A stretch of DNA of 64,000 nucleotides. Origin: Vandiemenella viatica. Lineage: Eukaryota; Arthropoda; Insecta; Orthoptera; Morabidae. Within the stretch, counting starts at the first letter, position 1; every line of letters begins with the position of its first letter. The stretch spans positions 268,275,930 to 268,339,929 of the forward strand of contig JARYHS010008074.1 in assembly GCA_031002005.1 (NCBI GenBank). Reading direction: 5' to 3'. Shown here piece after piece: positions 45,735-58,400 of this stretch. The notes beneath the pieces were generated by a model that was given only the letters and a program-made list of their open reading frames with translations, did no database searches and was not told where the DNA came from. The position numbers and the translations under genes are program-made.

Positions 45735-46850
45735 ATTTAATTTAATTTAATTGCAATGGAGCACAGGTTCCGGTGACATTTTCCCTACACACCCATCTTC
45801 CCCCTATCCTGCACCCACCTACATTTGTCCTCTACTAATTTTATCTTTAAATTCTTTCAAAAATGTCGGTAAATTATTCATCATTTCTGTTGGTAACTCA
45901 TTCCAATCCCTGACAACCTTACCTAAAAAAGAGAATCTTCCTACACCCTTGTGCCTGAAATCGAGTGCCAGCTTGTGGTCATGGTCATCTTTTCCCTTCC
46001 ATACACTACTTTTCATACCTATTGCAATATCTTTCCATGCCTCATCGCCAGTATATGCCCTGTACACTCCCAAGACCTTCCTCAACCTCCTCCTGTCTTG
46101 CAATGAATCCCATTTCAGCTCCTTTATCATGTCCGTCACTGATTGCATTCTGTGATAATTTCCAGAAACAAAACCAGCAGCCCTTCTTTGCACCCTCTCC
46201 AACTCCTGTATTTGATACGTAAAATGAGGGTCCCATACTACACTACCATATTCGAGCAATGGTCTCACCAAAGTTTTGTAACCCAGTTCCTTTACTTCTC
46301 CCGTACATCCCCTCAACACTCTCTCCAACAAGTGCAGAACTTTGAAACCTTTTCCTACCACCTGTCCAATGTGTCCAGCCCAGTTAAGCTTGTTATCAAA
46401 AGTAATGCCAAGATATTTACATTTCAAGTCTTCAGCAAGCAATTCTTTCCCCACCTTATATTGATAATTAACCTTTTGTTTTTTATTTGTGTATCTGATA
46501 ATCTGACTCTTCTTTGCATTTATCTTCATCCCATGTTTACCAACCCAACTAGACATCCTGTCCAGATCACCCTGCAACTGTTTAGAATCTTCTATTGTTT
46601 TGATTCATTTATACAGCATTATGTCATCTGCAAACAATCTAATTTCAGATAGTAAACAATCAACACAACTATTCATTAGAATAATGAATTGCAATGGTCC
46701 CAATATGTTACCCTGTGGCACACCCATTTTTACTCCTACTTCTTTTGATACTACATTTCCTACCTTAACTTTCTGTTTTCTACCTTTTAAAAATTCTTCT
46801 ACCCAGCAAATCATTTTCTCATCCACTCCAATATCAACAAAAGCATTCAA
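45735..46850 (-). mobile_element. CR1-like LINE, 3' half, best-preserved C-terminus
   Basis: The 3' end is at 45735-45755 with an (ATTAA)n tail. The minus strand encodes FADDIMLYK (about 46625-46605). After a shift comes a 252-codon frame (46577-45819) with SSWVGKHGMKINAKKSQ, YLGITFDNKLNWAGHIGQVV, LLEYGSVVWDPHF and HKLALDFRHKGVGRFSFLG. This is the RT thumb and C-terminal domain. It is truncated upstream at about 46850 within RT. It provides a good reference for the damaged copies. Confidence 0.8.
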
Positions 46851-46859
46851 AATATGGTG

Positions 46860-47510
46860 GATTAAAGAAGTTCAGGTTTGAATATAAATTGTTATTGACT
46901 CACACATATGTTAAGTGATTTTTCAAGCAAATAAATTAAATCAAATTATTCAGATATAGATACATACATATATAAACACTGCCTGGCTTCCTACATAGGT
47001 TTGACTACCAAACCGTTAGCCATTAGAATGAATTGCCACCATCAGACAGTTTTCACTCGGAATCCAAACCACCCAGTAGCTATCCATGCCATCTCCCATG
47101 ACACTAATAATTTGAGTTCTTGTTTCACGGTCTGTGCTATCAGATTCCTCCCAAACAACAGCAGCTCCTCTGAACTCAGAAGGTGGGAACTTGCCTACCA
47201 ATTCAAACCAGGCACAATTATCTCAATTTGAGAAAATACCTAGTTAGTACTTTTCCTTCCCTCTATCCTCTACTTGCCTCAATGCCCACTGTCTACAGTA
47301 TATTGAACCACCACATGCCAGAGGTGATGTTTAACTGCATAGATTCTTTTATTATCATCATTACACTTTTTCACTTTTATTTTGCTTAGTTATTTACATT
47401 TACTTTCTGAAATTTATGTTATGAACATTTTGATATATTTTTCTGCACTTTTTGTAACATTTTACATTCTCAGGTACTAGATCCAATTAACTGTTTCCTT
47501 CTACCTGCCC
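46860..47510. other. Mostly featureless; one short unexplained ORF
   Basis: On the minus strand 47201-47016 is an open frame of 61 codons with non-AT-biased composition (for example FRGAAVVWEESDSTDRE and MGDGMDSYWVVWIPSE). It recalls no family I can name and has no visible splice sites that clearly flank it. It may be a fragment of a repeat or an old coding segment. Confidence 0.25.
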
Positions 47511-47528
47511 TATATATATATATATATA

Positions 47529-47959
47529 ACCACTTACCTTTAGATGATGGATGTGGGGTACGAACACACAGAAACGACACAAATACAAATAATAAAGAAA
47601 TTATCGGGAAAAAAAACCTTCGTCAATGAGAGAACATTATGAGTGGTGGGTGCAGCCGGAGACTGTCTCACAGAAAGACCGCTGGTCGAGAAAATGGTGG
47701 GGGTAAAATCAAACATCAGAAAAGTGGAGGGGCAGTGAATCAGAGCTAATACCCGCCTCTACTTTTCCGATGTTTGAATTAACCCCCACCATTTTCTCAA
47801 CCGGCGGTCTTTCTGTGAGGCAGTCTCCAGCTGCACCCACCTCTCATAATATTCTCTCATTGATGAAGGGTTTTTTTCCCCAAATATTTCTTTATTATTT
47901 GTGTTTGTGTCGTTTCTGTGTGTTCGCGCCCCACATCCATCATCTAAAGGTAAGTGGTG
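47529..47959. mobile_element. Foldback MITE beside a (TA)n microsatellite
   Basis: Inverted arms of about 207-211 bp (47529-47735 and 47749-47959) are separated by only about 13 bp. They share ACCACTTACCTTTAGATGATG, AAATAATAAAGAAAT and AAACATCxGAAAAGT blocks. The left end abuts (TA)n at 47511-47528. The ACCACYTACC-type end and TA location resemble the foldback at 38804. No coding. Confidence 0.75.
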
Positions 47960-48149
47960 GCTCATTTCCCTATCCTAATTTGATTCCTTTCCGCTACTTA
48001 GCATCTTTTATTTCATTGTTACTATAAAACTGATATGTGCTGGTAGAGGTGTGGGAACGCTTAAATGATGAATATTAATTTCAAGTGAACTTCTAACAAA
48101 AAATGTTATATCTTAGTAATCTAGTAGAACTTTACAGCTGAACAATTAA

Positions 48150-48520
48150 CCAACCATGCAACCCCTTCACTGTCCTGCAATAATCAATTTCTAAATGCTT
48201 TGGAAAGGTCTAGTGCCACACTATCAACCTGACCTTCCTTACATACTTCATCTGAAATATCTTGGACATAGCTAACAAATTGTTAGCAACATCAACATCC
48301 TTGCCTAAAATTATGTTGTTAAGTGGAAAACTAGCTTCTTTCCTCATACTAGTTTCATATCACTCTCCCCATCAATTTAACTACTACTAACAACAAACTA
48401 GTTGGCATCAAATTTTCAACTCAATTTGTCACTCCACCATTATGCAACAGTTCCACTATCACACTTTTTCAGTCCTCTCATAAGCAGGAATGCTTCTAGA
48501 TCGAATCTAAATACCTTAAT
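48150..48520 (-). repeat. CR1-like LINE fragment, RT finger/palm segment
   Basis: The minus strand covers the RT from the CCLPQDWK-like region (about 48510) down to VALDLSKAF (about 48200). It stops where the fragment at 45365-45565 begins, suggesting one original copy split by insertions. A second CR1 3' end (48528 on) was inserted next to its upper side. Confidence 0.6.
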
Positions 48521-48527
48521 GTAATTT

Positions 48528-49005
48528 AAATGCAATTTAGAATATGTCCCAGTGGAAATATTTCCACACACCTACTTTTGTCTTTCAGAAATTTTAATTT
48601 CTACTTTTTTAGTAATGTTGGATAAATTGTTCAGCATTTCCTTTGATAATTTGTTTAAATCCCTGACTTCCCCGATTCCCTTGCCCATAGAAGAAAATTC
48701 CTCCCAACCCCACTTTTTTAATTTGAAATCAAGTGCCATTTTGTGGTTATGGCATTTCTTCCTCTCCATGTATAACCCCCAATTCTTCTATCAATATCTA
48801 CCCAAACATCATTGCCAATAAATGCTTTCAACACTACAAACACACTCTTAACTTCCTAGCTGTCTACCAATGACTCCGAATTCAGCTTTTTTACCACGTC
48901 AATGATGGACTGTGATCTGTAATAATTTCCAAAAACAAATCTAGATGCCATCCTTTGCACCCCTTCCAACTCCTGAATTTCATATCCAAAATGTGGTACC
49001 CACAC
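48528..49005 (-). repeat. CR1-like LINE 3' fragment
   Basis: The 3' end is at about 48528-48545. The minus strand has LDFKLKKWGWEEFSSMGKG (48700 region) and, at the top, sequence corresponding to the WDPHF block, broken at about 49005 by the RTE-like LINE. Confidence 0.65.
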
Positions 49006-49009
49006 ATTT

Positions 49010-50600
49010 TTTGAGTCATCAGTCACTTGACTGGTTTGATGAAATCCTCCACCCCTTCCTATCTTGTGCTAACCTCTTCTTCTCTACATTTCCCTTAAAA
49101 CCCATGTCCTCAAGTATCTGGTTCATATATTCTAATCTCTGTATTCCTCTACAGTTCTTACCTTCGATTGTTCCCAGCACTAACAAATTAACCAATCCAG
49201 CATCTCTCAAAATATGACCTACCAACCTGTCTCTTCTTTCTGTAAGCTTCTTCCACAAACTTCGTACCTCACCCACTATTTCCAAAACTTGTTCATTTCG
49301 TACTTTGTCTGTCCATTTAATTTTCTTTCCGGTATTCCTAAGGTCCATGTTTCTCTACCGTAAAGTGCTGTGCTCCACACATAGAGTTTTAAAAAGTTTT
49401 TTCTAATTCCTAGATCAATATTTGAAACTAAAAGATTTGTCTTTTTCACGAAGGCTCTTTTTGCTAGTGTTATTCTGCTTTTAACATCATTTCTGCTTCG
49501 ACCATCAGTTGTAATTTTGCTTCCCAAGTAACAGAATTCAATTCCTTCTCCTATTGCCGCCAATACTATTTTTATATTTAATCTATTAGTATTGCTATCA
49601 TTTCTGCTACACCTCAACACTTCAGTCTTGTTTTGATTTATATTCAGTCCAAAATCTTCCTTCAGTATTTTGTTCATGCCATTTAGTAACTTCTCAATAT
49701 CCTCAGCCCTTTCTTCTAACAAGACAATGTCATCAGCAAATCGTAGCATACTGATTTTTTTCTCCCTGAACACTTATACCACAAGGAAATTATTCTTTTA
49801 CTTTTTTTATTGCGTCTTCTACATACAAGTTGAATATTACTAGGGATAGATTACAACCTTGGCTCACACTCTTTTTAACTGATGCATATCTCTTCTGATT
49901 CCCTACTTTTATTAAAGCCACTTGATTCTTATATAGTTTATAGAGTATTCTTCTATCTCGATATTTTAGACCTGACTTCTTTAAAATTTTATACATCTTG
50001 TCCCACCTAACATTATCAAAAGCTTTTTCTAAATCAACAAACGACATAAAAAATCTTTGTTTAAATCTGGTCAATAATTTTGAAGCATGTGATGTTAGAC
50101 TAATGGTGCGATAATTCTCACATTTGTCGGCTTGTGCTTTCTTCGGAAGTGTGAAGATGATATTTTTATTAAAATCAGTTGTAATTTCTCCTGTTTCATA
50201 ATTTTTTGATATCAGCTTGAATAATCTTTTAATTCCTTCTTCTCCTAAGGAATTAAGAAGAGCTGCAGTGATCTCATCAACTGCCTTATTTGCTTTCCAG
50301 TCATTCAGAGCTCTATTAAATTCTGTTCTCAAAACATGATCTCCTAAGCCATCAATGTTGACATTGTGTTCCTTTTCCATTATGCTATTGTTCAAGTTAT
50401 CCTCATCATACAGTTTCTCAATGTATTCCTTCCATCAGTTAGCTCTGTCGTCTGAGCTTAAAAGAGGTTTCCCATTGGCCGCTATAATGTTCACAGCTCT
50501 TTTCTTCAGTTCTCCAAAATTCTGTTTGATCTTCCTATATGCAACATCTACTTTACCTATGACCATTTTATTTAATGAACCTACCTTTCGATTTTGAGGT
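49010..50600 (-). mobile_element. RTE-like LINE remnant
   Basis: On the minus strand: an RT with KCENYRTISLTSHASKLL, SFVDLEKAFDNVRWDKMYKI (motif A Asp), SVSQGCNLSLVIFNLYVEDA, then a shift to MLRFADDIVLLEERAEDI. The C-terminal part has YLGSKITTDGRSRNDVKSRI, LYVWSTALYGRETWTL and RDRLVGHILRDAGL. This tail is typical of RTE/BovB-related and similar arthropod LINEs. A deletion removes sequence between KLLTR and FKQ in the palm. The 3' end is TTGAGTCATCAGTC-like at 49010. Several frameshifts; inactive. Confidence 0.7.
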
Positions 50601-50604
50601 TTTC

Positions 50605-51150
50605 AGAATGCTGGTGACTGATAACTTAAGAACAATCTAATATCCAAGGCACAAAACACGGTTATAGTTGAGATGATAACTGTTTATCCTAACCCAATGA
50701 ACAGTTTATCACCTTACACCAATATGAAAATCCTACCTTTCTTCCTTAATCTCTTCACAATCAGAGAAAACTTCAATTGCACTTCTTCCACTAATTAAGA
50801 TTTTACCCTATAATTACTTGTGATTTTTGCATCTCTTTTTGGTTAGAAAACTATTACTTTGCTCATTATATTCATACAGTTCATTAGTAACAATCTAATA
50901 ATATTTTCAATATTTCTCTTAACCCTCCTTGTTATGATGTCCCCTTAATTGTTTTATCTTTCTTGAGGATAGATTTTATCATAATACTTTTTGTTTGAAT
51001 GTTACAAACACAAAAATAGTATATGAGAATTGAAAACAAATTTGGAAACACCATATCAAAAATATGAATAATACCTCAGTTTAAGATTTGTTTAGATGAC
51101 AGTTATTACTGAACAACAAGAATGAACAACAATAATTCTTTTGATATGAT
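50605..51150. other. No feature recognised
   Basis: AT-rich DNA between the RTE-like LINE and a hAT MITE; no gene or repeat boundary seen. Confidence 0.35.
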
Positions 51151-51151
51151 G

Positions 51152-51561
51152 CAGTGGCGTAGCTAGTTCAACAAGGGCCCCGGTGCCAAAAATTTATTTT
51201 GGGCCCTCAGGAAAGACGGGCGACCTTTCTTTTTGCTTTGTGTGTTGGTAGGGGCCCCCTGAACTGTGGATGGGGGCCCTTGAAGTGTTCTTTAGAGGCC
51301 CCTGAGCAGTGGTTGGGGCCCCCCTGAGCAGCGAGGGCCCTTAGTGAGGGGCTCCTGTGTTCTCAGAGGTGCCCCTTAGATGACGGTAGGGCTAAAAAAA
51401 AAAAGTCGCCAGTTTGCAGTGAAGGGTCGTGGGCCCTCTAAACTGCCCTGGAGGGCTCCTAGGGGTGCGCTTAGGGGCCCCTTGAGGTATGCTTGGGGGC
51501 CCCCTGAGCGTGAGGGCCCCGGTGCACTGCAACGCCTAGCCCCATAGTAGCTACGCCCCTG
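51152..51561. mobile_element. GC-rich hAT MITE
   Basis: It starts CAGTGGCGTAGCTAG and ends TAGCTACGCCCCTG, with ATATGATG (51144-51151) and ATCTGATG (51562-51569), 7 of 8 identical. The interior consists of irregular GGGGCCCC-rich repeats. No coding. Confidence 0.75.
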
Positions 51562-51714
51562 ATCTGATGGCTGACTGAAACTCTATCAATGTAATCTTCG
51601 CAGGTTCACTGCCGGATTGAATGTGCGAAAGACATGATTTCAGTGATGAACTCTGCCACCATCTTCAGGCCAGTACTCACAATATGATGACCAGAGCTGC
51701 AATGCCACAGACTT

Positions 51715-54700
51715 CAGAAATTGTGAGGCAGAATAGATTTGACCTATTGCCAGAGTCAGGAGGATAAGAGCCTCATGCTATTGTAAGAGTAGGTAAGATG
51801 CAGCGGGCCTTTAGGAATATGGGCGTGCACGGCAAGAATAGGAAAAAAGGGTACTGCTGCTAGGTACTAGCCATGGTAGAGTTGTAGGCCCTCTTCTGCA
51901 GGATCAGTTAAGCACAGTTTAACAAGTCACAAGTTTTTTCAAACCTAGTGCAACATTAGGTCAGGTAATAAAAGATATAGGTTCACTTTGTAGGAGTTTC
52001 ACTAAGGACAATAGCATAGTGATAGTGGGAGGCACAGAGAAAAGTATTAATGGAAATGCAAGTTATAGTATAAGGAGTGACCTGAGGATGGTGGTGTAGG
52101 GGGTGGAGAATACCAGGGTGGAACTTGTGCAAGACCTAAGTCACCATGACCGGCCACAATAAGGTGGGTAAATGTGGAAATGGAAATGCTACTTGGGAAA
52201 GGCATTAGGATTGTGTGAACACTATTGGTAGGTGGAGTTTCACTAGACATGGCCTATACCTAAGTAATAGGGGCAAGGGTGTACTTTTTGAGTAGTAAGC
52301 TAAAGCAGTAAGGGAGCCCATTTCAAGTGATGATGGGCTCAGAGCCGAGCCTTTTCTAGGTTAGGGGCTTTTGGTGAAGGGATGGAAATAGATGATCATA
52401 GTGATACTGATTGTGGACCCATGATGGGAAAAATCACAGATGTTAAAGAAATAGGCGAAGTTGCTGAAACAATATCTAACATCGGTAGAATTGGAAGTAA
52501 ATGCCGAAAATATAAAACCAGTAATAAGGGTGTTACTGGGGAACCTTATAAGTATAATGAACAAAGTAATCAAATTTGAAAAAATTAATAGAGATACACA
52601 AACCACAAGTAATAATAGCGATAGAGAGTTGTTTAAAAGATGAAGTTCTAGACTGTGAGGTTTTCCCCAATGGTTACAGAGTGTACCGCAGAAATAGAGA
52701 CACAATTGGTGGAGGAGTTTACATACTAGATAACAAAAACTACCACAGTTCACTGGTGTTCAAGGATCATCATCAAGAGTTTAGATTAATTTAAAATGAA
52801 ATGGAGCACACACTCCAATGGAAATTTACCTACACACCCATTTTCCCTCCACAAATTTCAACTTTAAATTCTTTCAACATTTTTGGTAAGTTATTCATGA
52901 TTTCTGTTGGCAACTTATTCCAGTCACTGACTCCCTTACCCAAAAAAGAGAATCTTCTTACACCATTGTGACTGTAATCGAGTGCCAGCTTGTGGGCATG
53001 GTCATCTTTTCCCCTCCATGCATTACTTTCAATTCTTACTCCAATATCTTTCCATGCCTTTTGACCAATAAACCCCACATACACTCCCATGACTCTCTTC
53101 ACTCTCCTCCTGTCTTCCAATGAATCTCATTCCAGATCTTTTATCATATCTGTTACTGATTGTATTCTCTGGTAATTTTCAGAAACAAATCTAGCATTCC
53201 TTTTTTGCACCCTCTCCAACTCCTGTATTAGATACTCAAAATGTGGGTCCCATACTACACTACCATATTCAAGCAATGGTCTGACCAAAGTTCTGTAACC
53301 CAATTCCTTTACTTCTCTTGCACATCCCATCATCACTCTCTCCAACAAATGAAGAATTTTGAAACCTTTTCCTACTACCTAACCAATGTGTCCTGCCCAG
53401 TTAAGTTATATCAAATGTAATGCCAAGATATTTACATTTCTAGTTTTCAACAAACAAATCTTTCCCCATCTTATAATCATAATAAACCTTTAGTTATTTT
53501 ATTTGTGTATCTAATAAGCTGACTCTTCCTTGCAACTAGATACCTGGCGGTTGATTACTGGGGTAATAAAAATGAAAATTCAGGGTGTTGGATGTTTACT
53601 GCAGTGGAAGAATGGCAGACGAAGATGAAACTCATGGGGAGAAATTAAAGTCATACTCAGATTTTAGAGGTGAGATTAGAATGGTCATTATTTATGGGAA
53701 TTTAAATTTACCAGCTATAAACTGGATAGGAAATAAGATTAATAACACAAGGGAACAGAGACTTGTATATACCATAATAAGGGAGGGAGGATTTACACAA
53801 GTTGTAGAGCAGAACACTATGGGACAAAATATTTTAGATATATTCCTAACAAAGCCTGATGATAACCTTATGGGGTGATCATGAAGCATTTCTGATGGAT
53901 ATTAGAGGAATAGTGAACAAGTAGCAAAAATTGAGGGGGAAAGAGGAACAACTAAAAAAATGTACTGATTTTGAATTTGAAGAGATATTTCAGAGAATGT
54001 TTTAGCAAATGGTAAGAAGGCACAAGTACAGTTAAGGTGGGAGGAGTTCAAGGAGATAATAAAAATGGGTGAAGAAGAATTCATTCCCAAAAAGAAAATA
54101 AAGATAATTACAGAACCTGTATACTATAATTGGAAGATGAGGAGGTTAAGAAGTTGGTAAGAAGAAAATATTACACAGTTAAGACACAGCTGGGTAGTAG
54201 GGAGTATTTAAAACAACTAAACAAGGACTTAATAATGGCTAAGAAAGTGGCTAATGATGGTTTTATGAATAGTATTGTCAGTACTGGGGGACCATTGACT
54301 AGAAACTAGAAATTTCTTTGGCTATGTTAGAAAACTGAGGGGAATGGAGGGTGTTGAGACAGTTATTGATATGGATGGAGAAGAAGTTACTGATGATTTG
54401 AAAAAGGCAGAGAATTTAAGTAACTGAGATATTGAGAGCATTAGGGACAATTAATAAAAAACGGGAGGGTCTAAATCAAGAAACGAGCTTAACTACACAA
54501 TTAGAAATGAGCAACCCAAAAAATTTGAACCTCATCCTGAAGATATCAAGAATGAACTGAGAAATATAAAAATACATAAAAGGCTGATGTAGAAAATGTT
54601 ACTACAGATGTCTTAAAGATAACCGGATGTGACATTGTACATTACCTTGAAATATTAATTATATATAGTCTCGATACTTGCTGCTTGCCATAAAGGAGGG

Positions 54701-55345
54701 TTGAGAAATAAAGATGAAAATTTTGGCCAATCAGTTTGACATCAGTGGTAGGTAAATTAATGGAGAGACTGATCTGCAACCACATCAGATATATATGTGA
54801 GGAGCATAAGTGGTTTTGAAGTAGGCAACATGGCTTTAGGCAAGGATATTCATGTGTATCTGAGTTGGTAGCATGAATGCATGATATGTCAGATGAAATA
54901 GACAATGGAGGTCAAATTAATAGTGTAGCACTAGATCTTTCAAAGGCTTTTGTTAGAGTGAGCCATAAAATGGTAATAAATAAAGTAAAAACTATTGGTG
55001 TTGGTGAGAAAGTGATTTGCTAGGTAGAAGAATTTTTAAAAGGTAGAAAACAGAAAGTTAGGGGACAAGCGGAAGTAAAAATGGGAATGCCACAGAGTAG
55101 TGTGTTGTGGCCATTGCTATTCATTGTTCTAACGAATAATCGTGTTGATGGTTTACTATCAGAAATTAGTTTGTTTGCAGATGACATACTGCTATGTAAA
55201 TGATCAAAACGGTAAACAGCTGCAGGATGATCTGGACAGGATATCTAGTTGGGTTGGTAAATATAGGATGAAGTTACATGCAAAGAAGAGTCAGCTTATT
55301 AGATATACAAATAAAAAAAACTAAAGGTTGATTATGATTATAAGG
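51715..55345 (+). mobile_element. CR1-like LINE copy, split by an inverted CR1
   Basis: The ORF1 esterase part (51715-52360) is recognisable by NRFDLLPESGG, GRWSFTRHGLYLSNRGKGV-like and AVREPISSDDG blocks but full of stops. The ORF2 endonuclease starts near 52384. At about 52784 it is interrupted by a minus-strand CR1 3' fragment and resumes at about 53541 (GRMADEDETHGEKL, LNLPAINW). RT continues to about 55345 with FVRVSHKM-like sequence and LFADD (55170) and ends abruptly before the next copy's 5' region. Non-functional. Confidence 0.7.
52785..53540 (-). mobile_element. CR1-like LINE 3' fragment inserted in another CR1
   Basis: The minus strand encodes the ORF2 C-terminus: LLEYGSVVWDPHFEYLIQEL (53348-53127 segment), RRVKRVMGVYVGFIGQKA and HKLALDYSHNGVRRFSFLG (53120-52830). 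The 3' end faces 52785. Opposite in orientation to its host CR1. Confidence 0.8.
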
Positions 55346-55454
55346 TGGGAAAAATATTAAAATAGCAACTTCTTAGCAAAAAAATAAAATTATTTGATCA
55401 AAATATTTTTATCTACTTATTATTACTGTAATTTGATTGAGGAATAAACCTCTC

Positions 55455-58400
55455 ACCAATTAAATAAAAACATTAAAAATATAGTATAAGCTTTATTAGA
55501 TTATATTATCAAATAAATTTAAGGCTCGTTTAGAAGGTGCTAGAATTTTTTGGGAAAAATCATGACTGCAAAGTGTGGCACCTTTCGCAGGTATGGTGCC
55601 AAGAGGTTGATTTTGTAGTTGGTGTAACAAGTGTTTTCATTAGGCATGTAGGGAAGAGGAGCTGGTAGCAGGTCATAGTAGAAAAGGTTAATAGGATGAA
55701 GAAACCAGACACTTTACAAATTGTGGGGAAAAATAGGTTTGACCTGTTGCCAGAGTCAGGACGAGGAGACGAGTAGGTAACATGCATCAGGCCTTTAGGA
55801 ATAAGAGCGTGCAAGGTAAGAATAGGAAAAAAAGGGTTCTGCTGTTAGATAGTAGCCATGGGAGAGGTGTAGGCCCTCTTCTGCAGGATCAGTTAGGTAC
55901 AGGTAACAGGTCACAAGTTTTTACAAACCTAGTGCAACATTAGGTCAGACAATAGAAGATATAGGTTCACTTTGTAGGAGCTTCACTAAGGATGACAGAG
56001 TAGTAATAGTGGGAGGTGCAGGGAATAGTATTGATAGAAATGGGAGTTAAGGTGTACAGAATGGCCTACGGAAAGTGCTGAAGTAGGAGCGGCATACCAG
56101 GGTGAAACTCATGCAGGTCCTTAGCCGCCATGACCAGCCGCAATTCGGTGAGTAAATGTGGAAACGGAAGTGCTACTTGCGAAATGCATTAGTTCCGTCT
56201 TGGCTGTTGTTACTGTGAACACCATTGGAAGGTGGGGTTTCACTAGGCATGGCCTACACCTAAATACAAGGGGCAAGGGGGTACTTTCTGAGTTGTTAGC
56301 TAAAGCAATAGGAGAGTACATTTCCAGTGATGTTGGGGTCAGGACTGTGCCTTTTTTAGGTTAGGGGCTGCTGGTGAAGGGATGGAAATAGATGATCAAA
56401 GTAGATCCACAATGGGAAAAATCACAGATGTTAAGAAATAGATGAAGTTGCTGAAACTATAATTGACTGGAGTAAAATGGGAAGGAAGAGGTTGATGCTG
56501 AAAATAAGAAGTAATGAGGGTGTTACTGATGAACTGTAGAAGTATAATGAACAAAGTAATCGAATTTGCAAACTTAATCAAGATACACAAACTACAACTA
56601 ATAACTGGTGTAGAGAGTTGGTTAAAAGAAGAGGTACTAGACAGTGAGGTTTTTCCCGATGGTTCCAGAGTGTACCACAGAGATATAGGAACAATTGGTG
56701 GAGGAATTTTCTTACTAGCTAGCAAAAACTACCACAGTTCACTGGTGTTCATAGATTAGGACCATGGGTTACTTTTGGTAGATTTCTGGGATAATAAAAA
56801 ATAAAAAATCAGAGTGTTGGCTCCTTACCACAATGGAAGAATGACAGATAAAGATGAGGCTCTTGAGGAGAAATTTAAGTCATACTCAGATTTTAGAGGA
56901 GAGAATATATTGGTCATTGTTGGTGGGGATTTAAATTTACCAGGTGTAAATTGGTTGGAAATAAGATTAATAACACAAGGGAACAGAGATTTGCAAATAC
57001 CTGATCAGGGAAGAAGGATTTATACAAGTGGTATAGCAGAACACTAGAAAACAAAATTTTTTGCATATATTCCTAATAAAGCCCGATGATAACATTGTGG
57101 GTGTCAAGTAACTGAAGGAATAAGTGATCATGATGCAGATCTGATGGATGGTAGAGGATTCAGTAACCCAGCAGCCACAATTGAAGGGGGAAATAGATAA
57201 AATTATAAAAAGGCAAAAATTTCGAATTTGAAGAGATATTTCAGAGAATGTTTCAACAAATGGAAGGAAGGCACAAGAACAATAAAGTCAAGGTGGGATG
57301 AGTTCAAGGAGATAATAAGAAAATGATAAAAATAATTTTATTCCAAAATATAAAGAGAAGTAGAGAACCTGTATACCGTAATAAGGAGGTGAGGAGATTA
57401 AAGAGGTTAGTAAGAAGAGAACATAACAGAGTTAAGAGACATCAGGGTAGTAGGGAATATTTAAAACAACTAAACAAGGACTTAATAATTGCTGAGAAGG
57501 TGGCTAAAGATGGGTTTATGAAGAGTATTGTCAGTGAGGGGGGACCATTGTCTGATGCATCTAGAAATTTCTTTGGCTGTGTTAGAAAACTGAGTGGAAG
57601 GGAGGATGAAGAGATGCTTATACATAAGGATGGAGAAGAAGTTACTAAGGATATGAAAAAGCCAGAGATTTTAAGTAACTGGTTTAGTGAGAGTATTAGG
57701 GACAATGAAACAGAAGCGGGAGGATCCAACTTGGATAATGAGCTTAACATCACAATCAGAAACAAACAGACCAAAAAATGTGAAATTCATTCTGATGATA
57801 TCACCAAGGTAATACGAAAGCTGAAAAAACATAAAGGAACTGGTGCAGATAATATTACTACAGATATCTTATTTGACATTGTACTTTTAACTTGAAATAT
57901 TACTTAAATTGAGTCTGTATATTTGCTGCTTACCACAGGACTGGAATAGTGTGACAGAAGTGCCGGTACACTAAGGAGCGATGAGAAACAGTCAAAAATT
58001 ACAGGCCTATCAGTCTGACATCAGTGGTAGGTGAATTTATGGAGTGATTGATATGCAACAAGATCAGAAATATATGTAAGGAGTGTAAGTGGTTTTCAAG
58101 TAGGCAACATTGCTTTAGGCAAGGATATTCATACAAATCTCAAGATATTTCAGATGAAACGGTCAAGGGAGGCAAAATACTAAAGGTTGATTATGATTAT
58201 AATGTGGGGAAAGAATTGCTTATTGAAGACTTGAAATGTAAATATCTTGGCATTACATTTGATAAAACTTAACTGAGCAGGACACATTGGTCAGGTAGTA
58301 GGAACAGGTTTCAAAATTCTACACTTTTGGAAGAGAGTGATGAGGGGATGTACGAGAGAAGTAAGGGAATTGGGGTACAAAACTTTGATCATGCCTTTGC

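Noticed and set aside
45751..46652. Long plus-strand ORFs (134 and 169 codons)
   Set aside because: They are antisense shadows of the 252-codon CR1 ORF2 C-terminus on the minus strand.
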